Shown here in pieces: positions 37,201 to 48,182 of a stretch of DNA of 64,000 nt. Origin of the DNA: Breviolum minutum Mf 1.05b.01. Taxonomy: Eukaryota; Sar; Dinophyceae; Suessiales; Symbiodiniaceae. The stretch is taken from contig DF239752.1 in the NCBI GenBank assembly GCA_000507305.1, forward strand, positions 95,446-159,445, in the 5' to 3' direction. Both the position numbers and the translations under genes were made by a program. A model generated the notes under the pieces. That model was not told where the DNA came from and did no database searches. It saw nothing but the letters and a program-made list of their open reading frames with translations. Position 1 is the first letter of the stretch. Each line of letters opens with the position of its first letter.

Positions 37201-38147
37201 TGAAACGTCGCTGTCAACTGAACTGGCACCTTGGTAGTAGGAGCATTTTCCAGACCTCGCAAACTGCTCAAACAATTTCTCAACACGAAAGGTAGAACAC
37301 GCAAAACACATCGTAAAACAGTTGTAGACATGCAACGTCATGCAACCCTTTAACAGGATGACGTGAAACTTCGATTGAAATTGCTCTAGGTTTCAATCGC
37401 TTGCCTGAGGTGCTGGCGAACACCTGCCAACCGGACATCGACTTGCCTTGCATTGAAGCCAGCTGGCTGTACTGCTCTTCGCAATGTCAAACCTCAAACA
37501 CCGCAGAGGTTACAGCTTTTTGCCTTGCCAATGTTATAACTTGGGCTTGCCAGCTTCCGTCACTAAGCTATCACTGTTCTCAACTGCCAACGGATCCCTG
37601 TTTCAATTCTTAGGCTTTGGACGCAGGGTCAATGTGATGGCCACCTCGATTTTTTTGAAACGGTGCTTGAAAACACTCTTCAAACATCTTCAAGCTTTCA
37701 CTCAGAAACAAGCAATGCCCACAGTTGGCGCAAGGATATGCACAAACCTGGCTTTTATGCAAACCATGGATTGTGTCAGGGCCATATAATATATCAAGGC
37801 TCAAAATGCTAAAAAGGTATCCAGCAGTTTCGACATGTCAGAGCGGCTCCACTGCCAGTATCCAGGATCACTGAAACCCTCTGAGGTGGAGTTCCTACAA
37901 CCAAGTCCACCTCAATGCTTCATCAATTCATACATCGGACGGATAGGTCAGCTGCAACGGGATAGGAGCCCAACGAAGTAGTACGCATATTGGTCCACAT
38001 TCCTGATTTGAAAAAAAAAATGCAACTACCCGCAGCACTGCTGTTGCAAAGCCAAAATGCAAGTCTCAGGAGTCTCAGCTTATGGCCCATATAGCCGGGC
38101 ATGCTCAATCTTCTTTACCGAGTCATAGTCCGCAGCACTTGGCAGAC
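34269..38147 (-). CDS. Plasmepsin V-like membrane aspartyl protease, copy A
   Basis: An A1-family aspartyl protease whose landmarks follow plasmepsin V/ASP5 order. Minus-strand exons: 38087-38147 (KKIEHARLYG), 37975-38002, 37848-37910 (VVGTPPQRVSVILDTGSG, first catalytic Asp), 37714-37747 (VCAYPCANCGHC), about 37633-37644, 37230-37255, 37120-37160 (YTEGSSISGFWFE), 37013-37065, 36737-36782 (MGCHSNENNLFYTQK), 36397-36465, 36204-36250 (HKVFSICLSE), 36102-36140 (WGGQFNVGGFDDS), 35924-35999, 35736-35791 (STMIDSGTT, second catalytic Asp), 35563-35624 (YTYMKSANYKSL), 35384-35447, 35093-35161 (FNSVETKWVPQAYFYR), 34813-34903 (GKTDTYCYGFEDDGP), 34646-34726 (FDLENRKVGIAPAKC) and 34269-34445, a Thr/Ser-rich stalk. 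Phases agree throughout. The signal-peptide exon and membrane anchor were not found. A MITE sits in one intron. Confidence 0.9.
36844..36946. mobile_element. MITE, subfamily 2, copy 2, in a protease A intron
   Basis: This 103-bp element has ends GGGCGTTTCCTTAAATGG and GGTACCACCATTTTAGG, flanked by a perfect 4-bp ATTT duplication (36840-36843 and 36947-36950). It lies in the intron between exons 37013-37065 and 36737-36782. The matching intron of protease copy B has no insertion. Confidence 0.85.
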
Positions 38148-39400
38148 CTTATGAGCTGTTTTTCTTCACCAGAAAACCTTTACCACAACCAGAAGAAAGC
38201 AGCCTTAAGGTACAAACTCAAGATGGCAAAGATGGCAGACCATGCTGATGGCATCAAGTCTTTTCAGTACCTCTGATATTCAAAGCATCCAGTTGCAATC
38301 AGCCCATTTTTTGTACATCTATCATCTGAGGCAATCAGCCCAAGGTCACCTTCAGCCGCCTACCGGAACCTCCTGAAGCCCTTCACAGCTCTTCAGTAGA
38401 TGTTCCATGGGGCCACTAAGAAAATAGCTTGGGAATCAGTAGAACTTGAACTATTTTGACCTTGTTTTCAAAACCCATGTGTTGATGTGAAAAATCTGAA
38501 GTCTCGAAGAAAAGGAGTACGAAAAGCCAAAGTGGGCTTCAAAGGCGTAAGGTTGAGATGTGTTTGATAGGCTTTAGTTGTCGAAGCACATGACATGGCA
38601 AAGCTTGCTGTGAGCCACCATCGGCAATATGGCCATACAAGCCCAAAAGGATCAAAACAAATGGTTGATCAAACAATTTTCATATAAAAAGACATTTCTG
38701 CATTCAAGGAGCCTACGACAACCCTAATCCTGCCAGTATGACTGCTACCACTGATAAGTCGAAGCTCTTCTTGGAATTCTCTCGGAGCTCACGACTCAAG
38801 ACCTCGTGTGCGTGTGGCCGTTTTGATGCTTTTGCATTTTAAGGTTCTTCTCATGAAGTTAAATATCAAACAAAGAGATTGGGGATTAGGGAGGCCACCA
38901 AACCATGTTGATTCAAGAGCTTTGTCAATCCAACCATCAAAAAGAACCAACCTGAAGCAAATTCTCATGCTCTGCCAGCAGTTCCAGGTTCGTGGGCTGG
39001 CGCGAGCAGTTGCAGTCATAAAATCCGAACAACTTGGCCCAAGATGGCCCAAGTCTTAAAACACCAGAGCTGCTGGTGTTATGAATCTGGATTCTGAATT
39101 GATCCATCTGAATGTAAGTCTTTCAGTCATCTGCTTGTCTCAGAGGTGTGTTCCCCCGTGCCTCTGTGCATACTCTTAAGATGCATTTCACACCATAGAC
39201 TTTCAGCTCCATGCGGTCCTGGTGAGGTTGCAACGCTGTGCACGGTCATGAGTTCCGCATCCTTTGGGGGGTCCAAATCTCCTCGTAAAGTTGGTCCGCA
39301 TAATCCTCAATCTGACGCACGTCTGCTTGAGGAAGAAGAGGCTCCTGGAAGGGCTAGAGCTGTTTACTGGGAAGGGAAAATCCGTGGAATTTAAGCTCCT
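38148..39400. other. Upstream of protease A; 5' exons not identified
   Basis: The signal-peptide exon of protease A should lie here or further upstream on the minus strand. I see no convincing candidate. Confidence 0.35.
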
Positions 39401-42400
39401 GCCGTCGCTGCTTAGGAGGAGGCGGTGGAGGCGGAGGTGGAGGTGGTGGCGGTTCCTGATGGGGCAAATATTGCTTGAAGGCGCTAAAAAGCAACCAGAA
39501 CATACAGTAGTGCAGGGATCCAGACACAGAAACCAAACGGCATTGTGTTATTTCCATCGATTGCCATCTGCTAACCATTCTTTGGTGGTAGAGTTGAACA
39601 AAATACCCGCCTGCCCTCGACCTCCTTGACCTCCCTGGCGCTGCGTCGCCTGCTCCATCGTTGCAGTGGGTTGGGTCAAGGCCAGGCAAAGTGGTGAAAG
39701 CTTGGGGCACCCATCTCACCAAAAAAAATCCAAAGGACATCTCTTTGAGACTTCACTCAACATAAGTTGAGTTCGTTATTTGCAAGCTTGAAACTATATA
39801 TTTGCTGTTTTGTGTCTTGACCTTGTTACCAATGAAGTTGTTTGTTCGAGTGTTGAGTCGGCTGCTGCGCCCAACTTCCCAGTGGCCTCATGGTCAGCTA
39901 AGGCCAAGAGTAGCTGTTCCACCTCGCCAACCTCCAAGTTTAACCCCATTTCAAATGGCGTCAGCGGAAGCTATGAGCACTGAAGCAACAGCAGCTATTT
40001 GAAGTTATGGCACCTTTGAAGGCGGGATGTACTTCCGGCATTTCTCGACCACCTCTTGTGCAAGACCCTGAATCTCAGGTCCTCATCCAAGTCATTCAGA
40101 TTGTTGGGAAAAAGTCTGCAACAACGAGGAGCCCAAAATGATCTAAGTCTGATCGTGTTCATTGGCCTTCTCTTTGTTGACAATACAACCACATGTACAG
40201 AAATGGCACATCTTGAAGATTGCTCCTTGCAACCCGCGCGGTACGCGGATCACTTTTTGTCCAGGCTGTGATTCGGATCTTACCTGGCAACATAGCCATA
40301 AAGCTAGAGAAGCAAAGTTGAAGGTTCGGATGCATTCTCAAAATGCAAGACATGGCAAAACGTGGTAGAAACGCTGGATTTCCGTACTCATCGAAGTGAT
40401 GGGTTTCAGTTATGTAAGATACCTCACAAGTCGAGGTAAAGACATCACTTCGTCTTCCGGACAGTTGTGCTCAAATTGTCGGGTTCAGCAACGCGGGGGT
40501 CGACTCCGTTCATAGGTCACTTTCAGGGCGAATTCATCTGGATCTGCATCAATGTGACCTCAGCATTCAGTCCCTATGTTCTGCTCCTCATCAAATGATT
40601 TCAGCCAAGAAAGAAGCTGCAGCCACATCTACCCTGACTTTCGCACTACCTATATACTATCATAGGGATGTATGTGATCTGTTCTGTTTGGTCACAAACA
40701 ATTTGGGTGTCAGTCGTCACCATCTGTAGGATCCCCGCCAAGTTTCACCTTTTTCTTGGTGGACATGGCGCACCTGTATCAAGCAGTCTTGATGTGCTAC
40801 TGCAAAAAAAGAATGTACTGCTGTGGAAGGAACAAACCAACCAAGAGATCTGTGGAATCTTCAGCTATGCTTCCGAAACCCCGGTGTTGGCTTACTTTCG
40901 GAGCTTGGCCTCTTGATGTATCGACAGGATGCAGTAATGACACCCAACCCTCTCTCCCCTTTGTGCAAAATCGGTGCACTGGCCTGCGTCTGAGCGCTGA
41001 GGGATTCAGATTGAGTCCGAAAAGACTTAATATCAATATAATTGATGTGAATTGATTGTGGCTGTGGCTCAAGGCTGTGAGGCTGTGAGGGTCTAGGACA
41101 GTTTTCCAAAGCTTTGGTGCTGCCAGCGACTTGAACGCAAGCCATTCTAAAGGTGCAAAGGTGAAGGCGTGGTGTTTGGTGTGTTTGCTGTACTTGTTGT
41201 GTTTAGTGTATTTTAGTGTTATGGGGCAGTTGGGGGGGTGTTTGGTCCATTTGAGCTTGTTCAAAAAATCTATGTGCTTTGGGCCATCGAAACCGGTGCA
41301 GCCATAGCCATGCAGTCAAGTGATTGAAGCCAGGCTTCTAGCAGAAGAGTTGAATGATGTCGTAGTTGTATGCGTTCTGCTTTTTCACACACATCATACA
41401 ACTCTGGCATTGTGAGAGGTTCCATGGCAGAAAGGTTGATGCTAAAGGGGGATGCAGCCTCATCCCCCTGACGATTCTGATTGCAATTCAAACCTCCACG
41501 GGAACTGAAGAATCGAACAAGAAAGGTGTGCAAAGTCATGCTCCGCTGCGCCTTTTTTCCGCCACCAAAATCACTTCACGGACTGAAAAGATTCGGCGAT
41601 TTCATTCACTGCTAATATTCCAAGCGGATGAAGTCCAGCCCCAGCATCTTGGCGAGTCTTGCGATCCTCGGAATGGCAGCGCCGCGCCCATCTTTGTACA
41701 AGCTCTCCCTTCCCAGCTTCCTGGCAAGTGCAGCTGCAATTGTGGGATGCAGGAGACTTTCGAGTTTCTTATGTATAACTGTATAACGTTTCAAGTTTCA
41801 AGCCCAACATTTTCAGAATGGTCCCTGTAGATCCTGCTCACATGGTTTTGGGTGTCTAGTCAATTTGAATGTGAATGAAAAATGATAGGTGTCTTCTTTG
41901 TCGCAAGAAATGAAAGGGCGATGCATCTTTCTTTCGTCATCAAATTCCCATTCTATGAAATGGATTGGGGATTACACCTGTTCGTCTTCGGAGAGATTCA
42001 AATCATGCCAAAGATCAGAGCGCATTCATGTAAGTGTTGTGTTCTGCTTACTCAGGTTAGCGCAAGGGGGCTTCCTTGCTAGTTCGTGAAAACAACGGCA
42101 AGGGGAAGAGGTGGTCCCTGACATCATGATATCCCATGGCAAAAGAGAAGAGTTAATAGTTGCCATAACCACAATCCATTCAGCTGCTGAAATTCACCTG
42201 GTCATTTGAAATCAATGTTGGATACTCATACTGCAACACGATCAAATTTGCGACTCTTTCAGAGTTTTCCAAGGTGACTAGCTCAACTCCAGGTTAACAG
42301 CGTGACCTATCCTTCCCAACAGCTGTTCCTTTGTAGCCTGAATGCAAGTGTACATCTAGGAGATGTCCCGGAGTAAAGCCTCACCACCATGCATTTAACA

Positions 42401-43700
42401 ATCGAGCTGTCAGGGTTCAGGTGAAATATCTGAGAAAGACAATGTCAGAGACGTGTCAGCAATAAACGCAACAAATGCCCTTCCATTGCTCCCGTGGTAC
42501 GTGTCTTTTTCTGACCTCAAACTGACTGAATCTGCACATAGCAAAAATCCGCTTCGACCAAATTCCACCATTGCCGTAGATTGGATGGAACAGCTTACTG
42601 GTTCCCAGTTTAGCTGTACATCTGGCAAGAAAAAACGGGTACACTGGATGGAATGGCCCAGAAACAACAGCAACATCACATTTGCGATGTGCAAATGCTG
42701 GAGCTATTCAATGAATATGAAAGATACATGCCAAAGTCACAGTGACCTTCTTGTGAGGTCAAATGAACTGCGGGAACTACCGCAACATCTCATGATCTGA
42801 CTGAGGGCCATCTTCAGCACCAATCGAGCGTGCAGGTGAAGCCTACTGGCAGAACATGTCTGTAAATGGCCAGAGAAGCCACAAGTTGACACAAGTCGAT
42901 TGGTATGACATTTTGAATAAGAGGCAACTACCTACGACTTTGCCAAGGGATTTATTATTGATGGTCACAAGTATCAACCTCACAGCCTTCATCTGCCTTC
43001 AGTCAACCCACAGTTTCTATTTTTTTGCGTTTTGATCCCTATGGTTGCGTTTCCTTCAATATTGGCGCCTTCCGATGTAGTGGAACATGACTCACCATGG
43101 CCTGCAAATCACAATCACAAAAAAAAAACATCACCAAGACGAAGCATACAGTACAATCAGTACAATCCAAAGAACTACTTTTTTTTTCCTCCTCTCTGTC
43201 AACCGTTTTACCCACTCCATGCCTGTCCCTCTAGCGGCATCAAAGTGGGCAGAAGTCCAGATGTGCCCTTTGCCAATCTGCAGCGACCGTCCAAAGAAGC
43301 TGGTCGTGTACCTCAGGTTTAACGTTTTCACAGCGTGAAAAAAATTCAGCCATGATATCAATGATATCTCATGATTTTTCCATAGACTGTCAGGAAAGTA
43401 AGATTCTGATTATGGATTTTCACCACGAATAGCTAAGAATATGATTGAATAGTAATATTGTTGTACTGCTAGTAACTATCGTTTTCTTCATTTCTGTCCT
43501 ATTGTCTAGGATAAGAGGGATAACTAACTAAAAATTCATCCAAGTTGCGCAATGTGCCAACCATTGGTGAACTGGTGGCCCTCCCTTGCCTTGGGCCTGG
43601 AGGTAGTGGAGCCGCAGCATGTCCACACAGAGCCAATCCAGAAAGACCCATTGGAGGCAGACCCATGAGTCGGGCCCCCGGTTCCAGGGGTCGATGCAAA
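39354..43700 (-). CDS. Exon-like pieces of one or more unrecognised genes
   Basis: Several minus-strand stretches have exon-like composition: about 43499-43699 (Pro/Gly-rich), 42430-42660 (MVEFGRSGFLLCADSVSLRS), 41612-41770 (ALARKLGRESLYKDGRG), 41270-41480 (SPFSINLSAMEPLTMPELYD), 39830-39970 (GLNLEVGEVEQLLLALADHE) and 39408-39460, which encodes 13 consecutive prolines using all four Pro codons. They may be downstream exons of the large-exon gene at 44091, since they lie 3' of it on the same strand, or separate genes. Splice joins between them were not worked out and no family was recognised. Confidence 0.35.
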
Positions 43701-44090
43701 AAGGGCTCTGATGCTGTGGCCGTCCTTAGGACTTTTTAAATGTTCAAGCCCTGAGCATCTAAAAAACCCGAGTCGGGTACATGGTCTATTATGGTCTACC
43801 TATTAGGATGCATGACCATGCAATAGTAACAGTGATCCATCATGATACCTTTGAGACTTGTGAAGCACCACAAACATTTTTCGCGCTCTCAATCTACATG
43901 CTGATTACTGGGCCCAGCGGCAAAGATTGTCGCCTGGGCCGTTCTTCCAGCTTGGATTTGGTGACCAGCAAAGGGCTCCCCATAAACGGATTCGCTGCTA
44001 TGGGCTGCTCATAGCCTCAAAAAGGGCAAAGCAAGCTGACCCACACAAAGGCGAGGATACCCCATACCAGGATACCAAAGCGGTCCATGT

Positions 44091-46736
44091 TCATATTCGA
44101 GACGATTGGATAGAGATAGTGGAATTGGGAAAGCCAGAATTCTCGCCAACATTATGAACCATTCGAAAGTGTAAAGTAAACGAAAACATGGGAAACACAA
44201 CGAGACTTTCAAGCCTGCTCGTCCACTCGGCGCCATGAAACGCGAGAAGTCCGCAGATAATTCCTGATAAAAGGCACAGTCCAAAACACGCTGAAAGTGC
44301 TTCAAGGTTTAAAAAACTCAAACAGAATTCATTCTTCAGTGACACAAACTGCAGCCAGGTTTCTGGTTCAGAGGTTTTTCTATGTCTGGATCTTCTACGA
44401 GATTCACTCTGCGCACCGCCAATCACAGGACCCGTCAAATTCTGCACCTCTTGGGGAGACTGTAGTGCTTGTAGTGCCTGCAGTGCATGACCTTCGTGGT
44501 GATCTTCATTTGACAAAAGTGGCAGCTTTCCTTGCTGGCCTATAAGTGGCTGGCCATGGCCAGCATGAGCATGGCCAGCATGGCCACTAGGGCTACTATG
44601 GCTACTACCTCCAAGGCCAGTGGCTGGATACTGATCTGCGGAATGGCTTGGTGGATGCAAACTCAAATGTGAATTGTATTTGAGGTCTTGAAGTATCTGG
44701 TGCTCATGGTGCTCATGCTCATGCCCAGAAGGAAGTGCAAAAGGGCTTCCAACATCCAGGGAAGCCACATGGGGCACTGCACTGGATTCTAGAGGAGTCA
44801 ACTTGCCAACAGGTCTTTCACAATGTTCACCCCCGTAAGCATGAATCTTGGTGTCTTCATTCTGTTTTTCCATGTGAGTGCCATGTGCTTCACATGTTTT
44901 GTAACTGTTGACCCCAGTGGCACCATGGTCACCAGAAGTCGGATGAAGCGGAACCTCACGAGGATTCTGAGCTCCAAGGCTATGCCTCAACTCATCATCT
45001 CCGATACCTCCAAAGGCTTTGGCCGAAGCACTGGTGTGCCCAGACTGCACTGCTGAAAGACCACCATGGCTCCCATGGCTCCCGGTCTCCTTCTGGACGG
45101 TACCCGGCAAGTCAGGACTGCTGCTGTTATTCGCGCCAGCCAACTCTGAGGAGTTCGGCACCAAGGCCAGCTTCAGAGGTCTGCTCAACGAGTCACTTGA
45201 CTCGAAAGGATGAGGATCATGACGATCACCATGATCACCAGTCACAAGCAGCTCAGGTGTCTTGAAATCATTGTTTAACTCTGTTGACTCAGGCACAGAA
45301 GACACTGATGACCCTCGTGCACGTGTTGAGGCTTTGGACCCCCTGCGTTTACTTTTGTCGGGATTCGATTCCTTGGAAGCCTTGGAACGTGGTACTCTTC
45401 CAAGCTGGGCACGGGCAAAGGACAAATCCACTGGGGGTCTGGTCGGGCTCATCAATCCGCCGGATGCAATCAACTCCGCAGTGGTCGAGCGCTCAAGTGA
45501 TATGTCTGGGTTGGTGTCCAATTCAGCCAGTGCATTGGCAGATTCAAAAATGCATGGCTTTAAGGAATGGAACATCTCTTCAATTACAATGGATGGGGAA
45601 ACAAAATCCTGTCCACGGGCAGAAGCATCAAAGCTAAGCCTGCAAGGCCTCAATTTCTCCAGGCGTCCCTTTTCTGAGAGCTGCTTTACAATGTGATCAT
45701 TTACATCTTGTGCCACCTGGACCATGGCAGTGAGTGGACTATCACATAAATCATGTTCCAGTTTGGTTAAGAGTCCACTGATGTGATCTTCTGGTGATTG
45801 TGGAATGTTTTCCAGGAGCAATCGGCTTTTGCCCAAGTTCTCGATACCTCCAAAGAGCTTTTCACTCATCCGCTCCTGTGGGCTCTTCAGTGTGCGATGC
45901 AATTGGACACGCATGCTGGCACAATCACCTTCAAGAAGACTCACCAATCGAATCACCTCTTCAGTACAACGATCAAAGTTGTTTCGCATAGCCTCAAGGC
46001 CATCAAGGTTATGGCCAAAAGATTGCTGAAGTTGCCGCAGGGATACCTCTGACTGATTAAAGCTCTTGGCCACGTTCAAAAAACGGTTTCGCACGTCGTC
46101 ATCACCTTCAAAACCTGCCAGCATCTCACCCAATGCCTCTGAGATTTTCTTGGCTGATTCGATACCCATTTGGCCACCAAAGAGTAAGCGTGTATCACCC
46201 AGTGTATGCCACCTATCATCAGCTTGCTTGGCACGAAGCTGCTTCGTTCTCTCTACACATCGAACAATGACTTGCACCACCGCACTTTCCAGAATTACTG
46301 CACGGGCGGCCTGGCAAACTGCAAGCATCGCTCGGCGACCGCGGTGTTGGGAAGGTGCATCTTCTCGTGCTTTTTTCAAAAATTCTCCTTGAGTTCCCAA
46401 GATGGATGGAGTGAGTACGCACAGTAGCTTTCTTGCAAAGTCTAGAGTCTAGACCCCTTTTTGAAGGAACATAAAGACTTGAAATCAATGAAGGCCTGCA
46501 CACTTCATCAAAAGAAGAATAGATACTCAGCCCTCAAAAATACCGTAATCCCATAGGAGGTTCAAAAACATTGCAAAACTTCAAGCAAAGTCACGAGCAT
46601 GATGGTAAATTGCACGTGTCACGGCAGTATGGGAATGGTCTTCCAGGGCAGAGCTTGGATTTCTGCTTGGCAGGGCCCGCTCCGCAGACGAACTGCGCCG
46701 TCTCTCCCGTCCGGACACACTCGGCGCACGAGACAT
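44091..46736 (-). CDS. Large-exon protein: coiled coil, Ser/His-rich, membrane segments
   Basis: An uninterrupted minus-strand frame of more than 770 codons runs from about 46448 (after TCTAG) to 44091, exceptional where neighbouring exons are 30-130 bases. A likely first exon begins at ATG 46736 (MSRAPSVSGRERRRSSSAER) and ends near 46610. The first 270 residues of the large exon are charged and helical. The middle is low-complexity and Ser/Pro/His-rich, with clusters such as GHEHEHHEHQ and GHAGHAHAGHGQ. The end carries two hydrophobic stretches (ALSACFGLCLLSGIICGLL and LESLVVFPMFSF). The stop at 44091 may lie past a splice donor, so more exons probably follow. The TTG at 46398-46400 is not a credible start because the frame continues upstream. 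I do not recognise a family. Confidence 0.75.
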
Positions 46737-47082
46737 CTGTACAAATCAGTCACCTGCAACCCCTACGCTGAGAGCCCGCACAAAGAAACATGCACATGCA
46801 AGAACCAGAAACACACCAAAGTTGCACACTTTGCAACTCCCATGGCCCATCGTTGCTGCATCTTGGTGCAAGGTTCTTGGGTTTGCACCCCCGTGACTCA
46901 GCACCTGGTTTGGGAACCAATTATTTCTTGCTCAGCGCCTGCAACGCAAAGCATCCAATTGCGAGTACATAACTGGTTTGATCTAAGGGTGTGTGGCATG
47001 GAAGTAGTGTAGTTTGACACCTTCCGACTCCTTGATACTCGCTTGAAACACCGATACATCACAACCCATCTAGAGAACTTAC

Positions 47083-47832
47083 ACAGCCGGGAAGCCCGGC
47101 TTCGTTTTCTCGTCTCTGTGCAGTCTCGACCTCGAGGCTCACAAATGGACCAATCTTTGAATGCCGATGTCGGAACTGCAATTGTTAAGGCCTGATTCAC
47201 CAAGTCATCTTTTGACAAGATGCTTCAATCCTTGTAGACATTCCACCCGCACAACTTATAGGATGTGGCTGTCAGAACCTTGGTGACAATCGGAGCGAAC
47301 CTCACGGGAACCACCCAGAACTGCGATTTCGCGTGCCAGTTGGCAACACAAGGATGCAAGAAATTGATCATTTCCACCTATGGGCATCCCACTCTCCGTC
47401 ATCAGCCGAGCTGTGTTGTCCACAGCAATCATCTGGAAGAAACGACCAGAACCAGGTATGTTCGTTTTACTTCAAACAACACATAGATGAATGTTTCAAG
47501 CCTGTCCTTTGAGTTTTGATCCTTGAACCAAATTAGTTAGATTTGAATATGCGTAAGAAACCCAAATTGCCCTTGTCACTCTGAAATGTGCATGGCAGCA
47601 CTTATGGACCTCCGCTTCTTTGAGTTGCTCTTGCCTGGCAAAATGCAGATGTTCTCAAAAAAAACCAGAGGCATAAATCTGTATCTGATTCTTTCAACTT
47701 TTTACTTGGAGTAGAGTTCGATACTTGTAAAGAAGCCAAGGCCATGAAATCATGAGACACCACATTTAATCTTGGCCTTTGCCGTTTGCGGCAGACTTTC
47801 TTGAAGGTGAACATGAGGAGCATCAAGCAGGC
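47083..47832 (-). CDS. Candidate membrane/cytoplasmic tail exons of protease B
   Basis: Three exons chain in phase: 47725-47832 (ACLMLLMFTFKKVCRKRQRP, a hydrophobic run then strongly basic residues, as at the inner face of a membrane), 47301-47432 (DNTARLMTESGMPIGGNDQF and CCQLAREIAVLGGSRE) and 47083-47191 (ALTIAVPTSAFKDW). All have GT donors; acceptors are AG|G or AG|A. They follow protease B on the same strand and precede the ATG of the next gene, so they fit as its anchor end and cytoplasmic tail. Most of the membrane helix would be in an unlocated exon upstream. They could also be a separate small gene. Confidence 0.5.
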
Positions 47833-48182
47833 CTCACAATCGGAAGTATAAATACAGACTCCAGGATACTAGGAAAAACATAGCATCTATGCATCTCGTA
47901 TCTGCAATCTACTCAAAGACCTTCCCAAAACCCAGTGTCACAATCCTGACCTTTCAAAGGCACATGGAAAAAATATCTTCCGGTGACTACTTCGAGGTTG
48001 CAAGCTATCACACAATTTGGAACCCTCACAACTGCAGCAACTTCCTGTACAGAAGTCTCCATGCCAAGGCGCAAGGGAGCCAGCCATTCCGGCTGCCAAG
48101 ATTGCCAAGCGGCTATGACTGAGTTCCTGGGCCTGTATGCTCGCGGCAAATATGAAGAATTACATGTGCTCAAACACAAGCA

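Noticed and set aside
37600..37660. A frameshift in protease A relative to B at the DPASK/DPVSK site
   Set aside because: Both copies have a GT donor a few bases earlier (after GACCCTGC in A, GATCCAGT in B), which restores matching phase; the extra base is intronic.
37830..37850. A broken AC splice donor in protease A
   Set aside because: A GC donor right after DTGSG fits both copies and gives the expected spacing to the next Cys-rich exon.
47515..47540. Minus-strand spliced-leader relict (TTTGGTTCAAG)
   Set aside because: A single short imperfect match without tandem copies, not distinguishable from chance.
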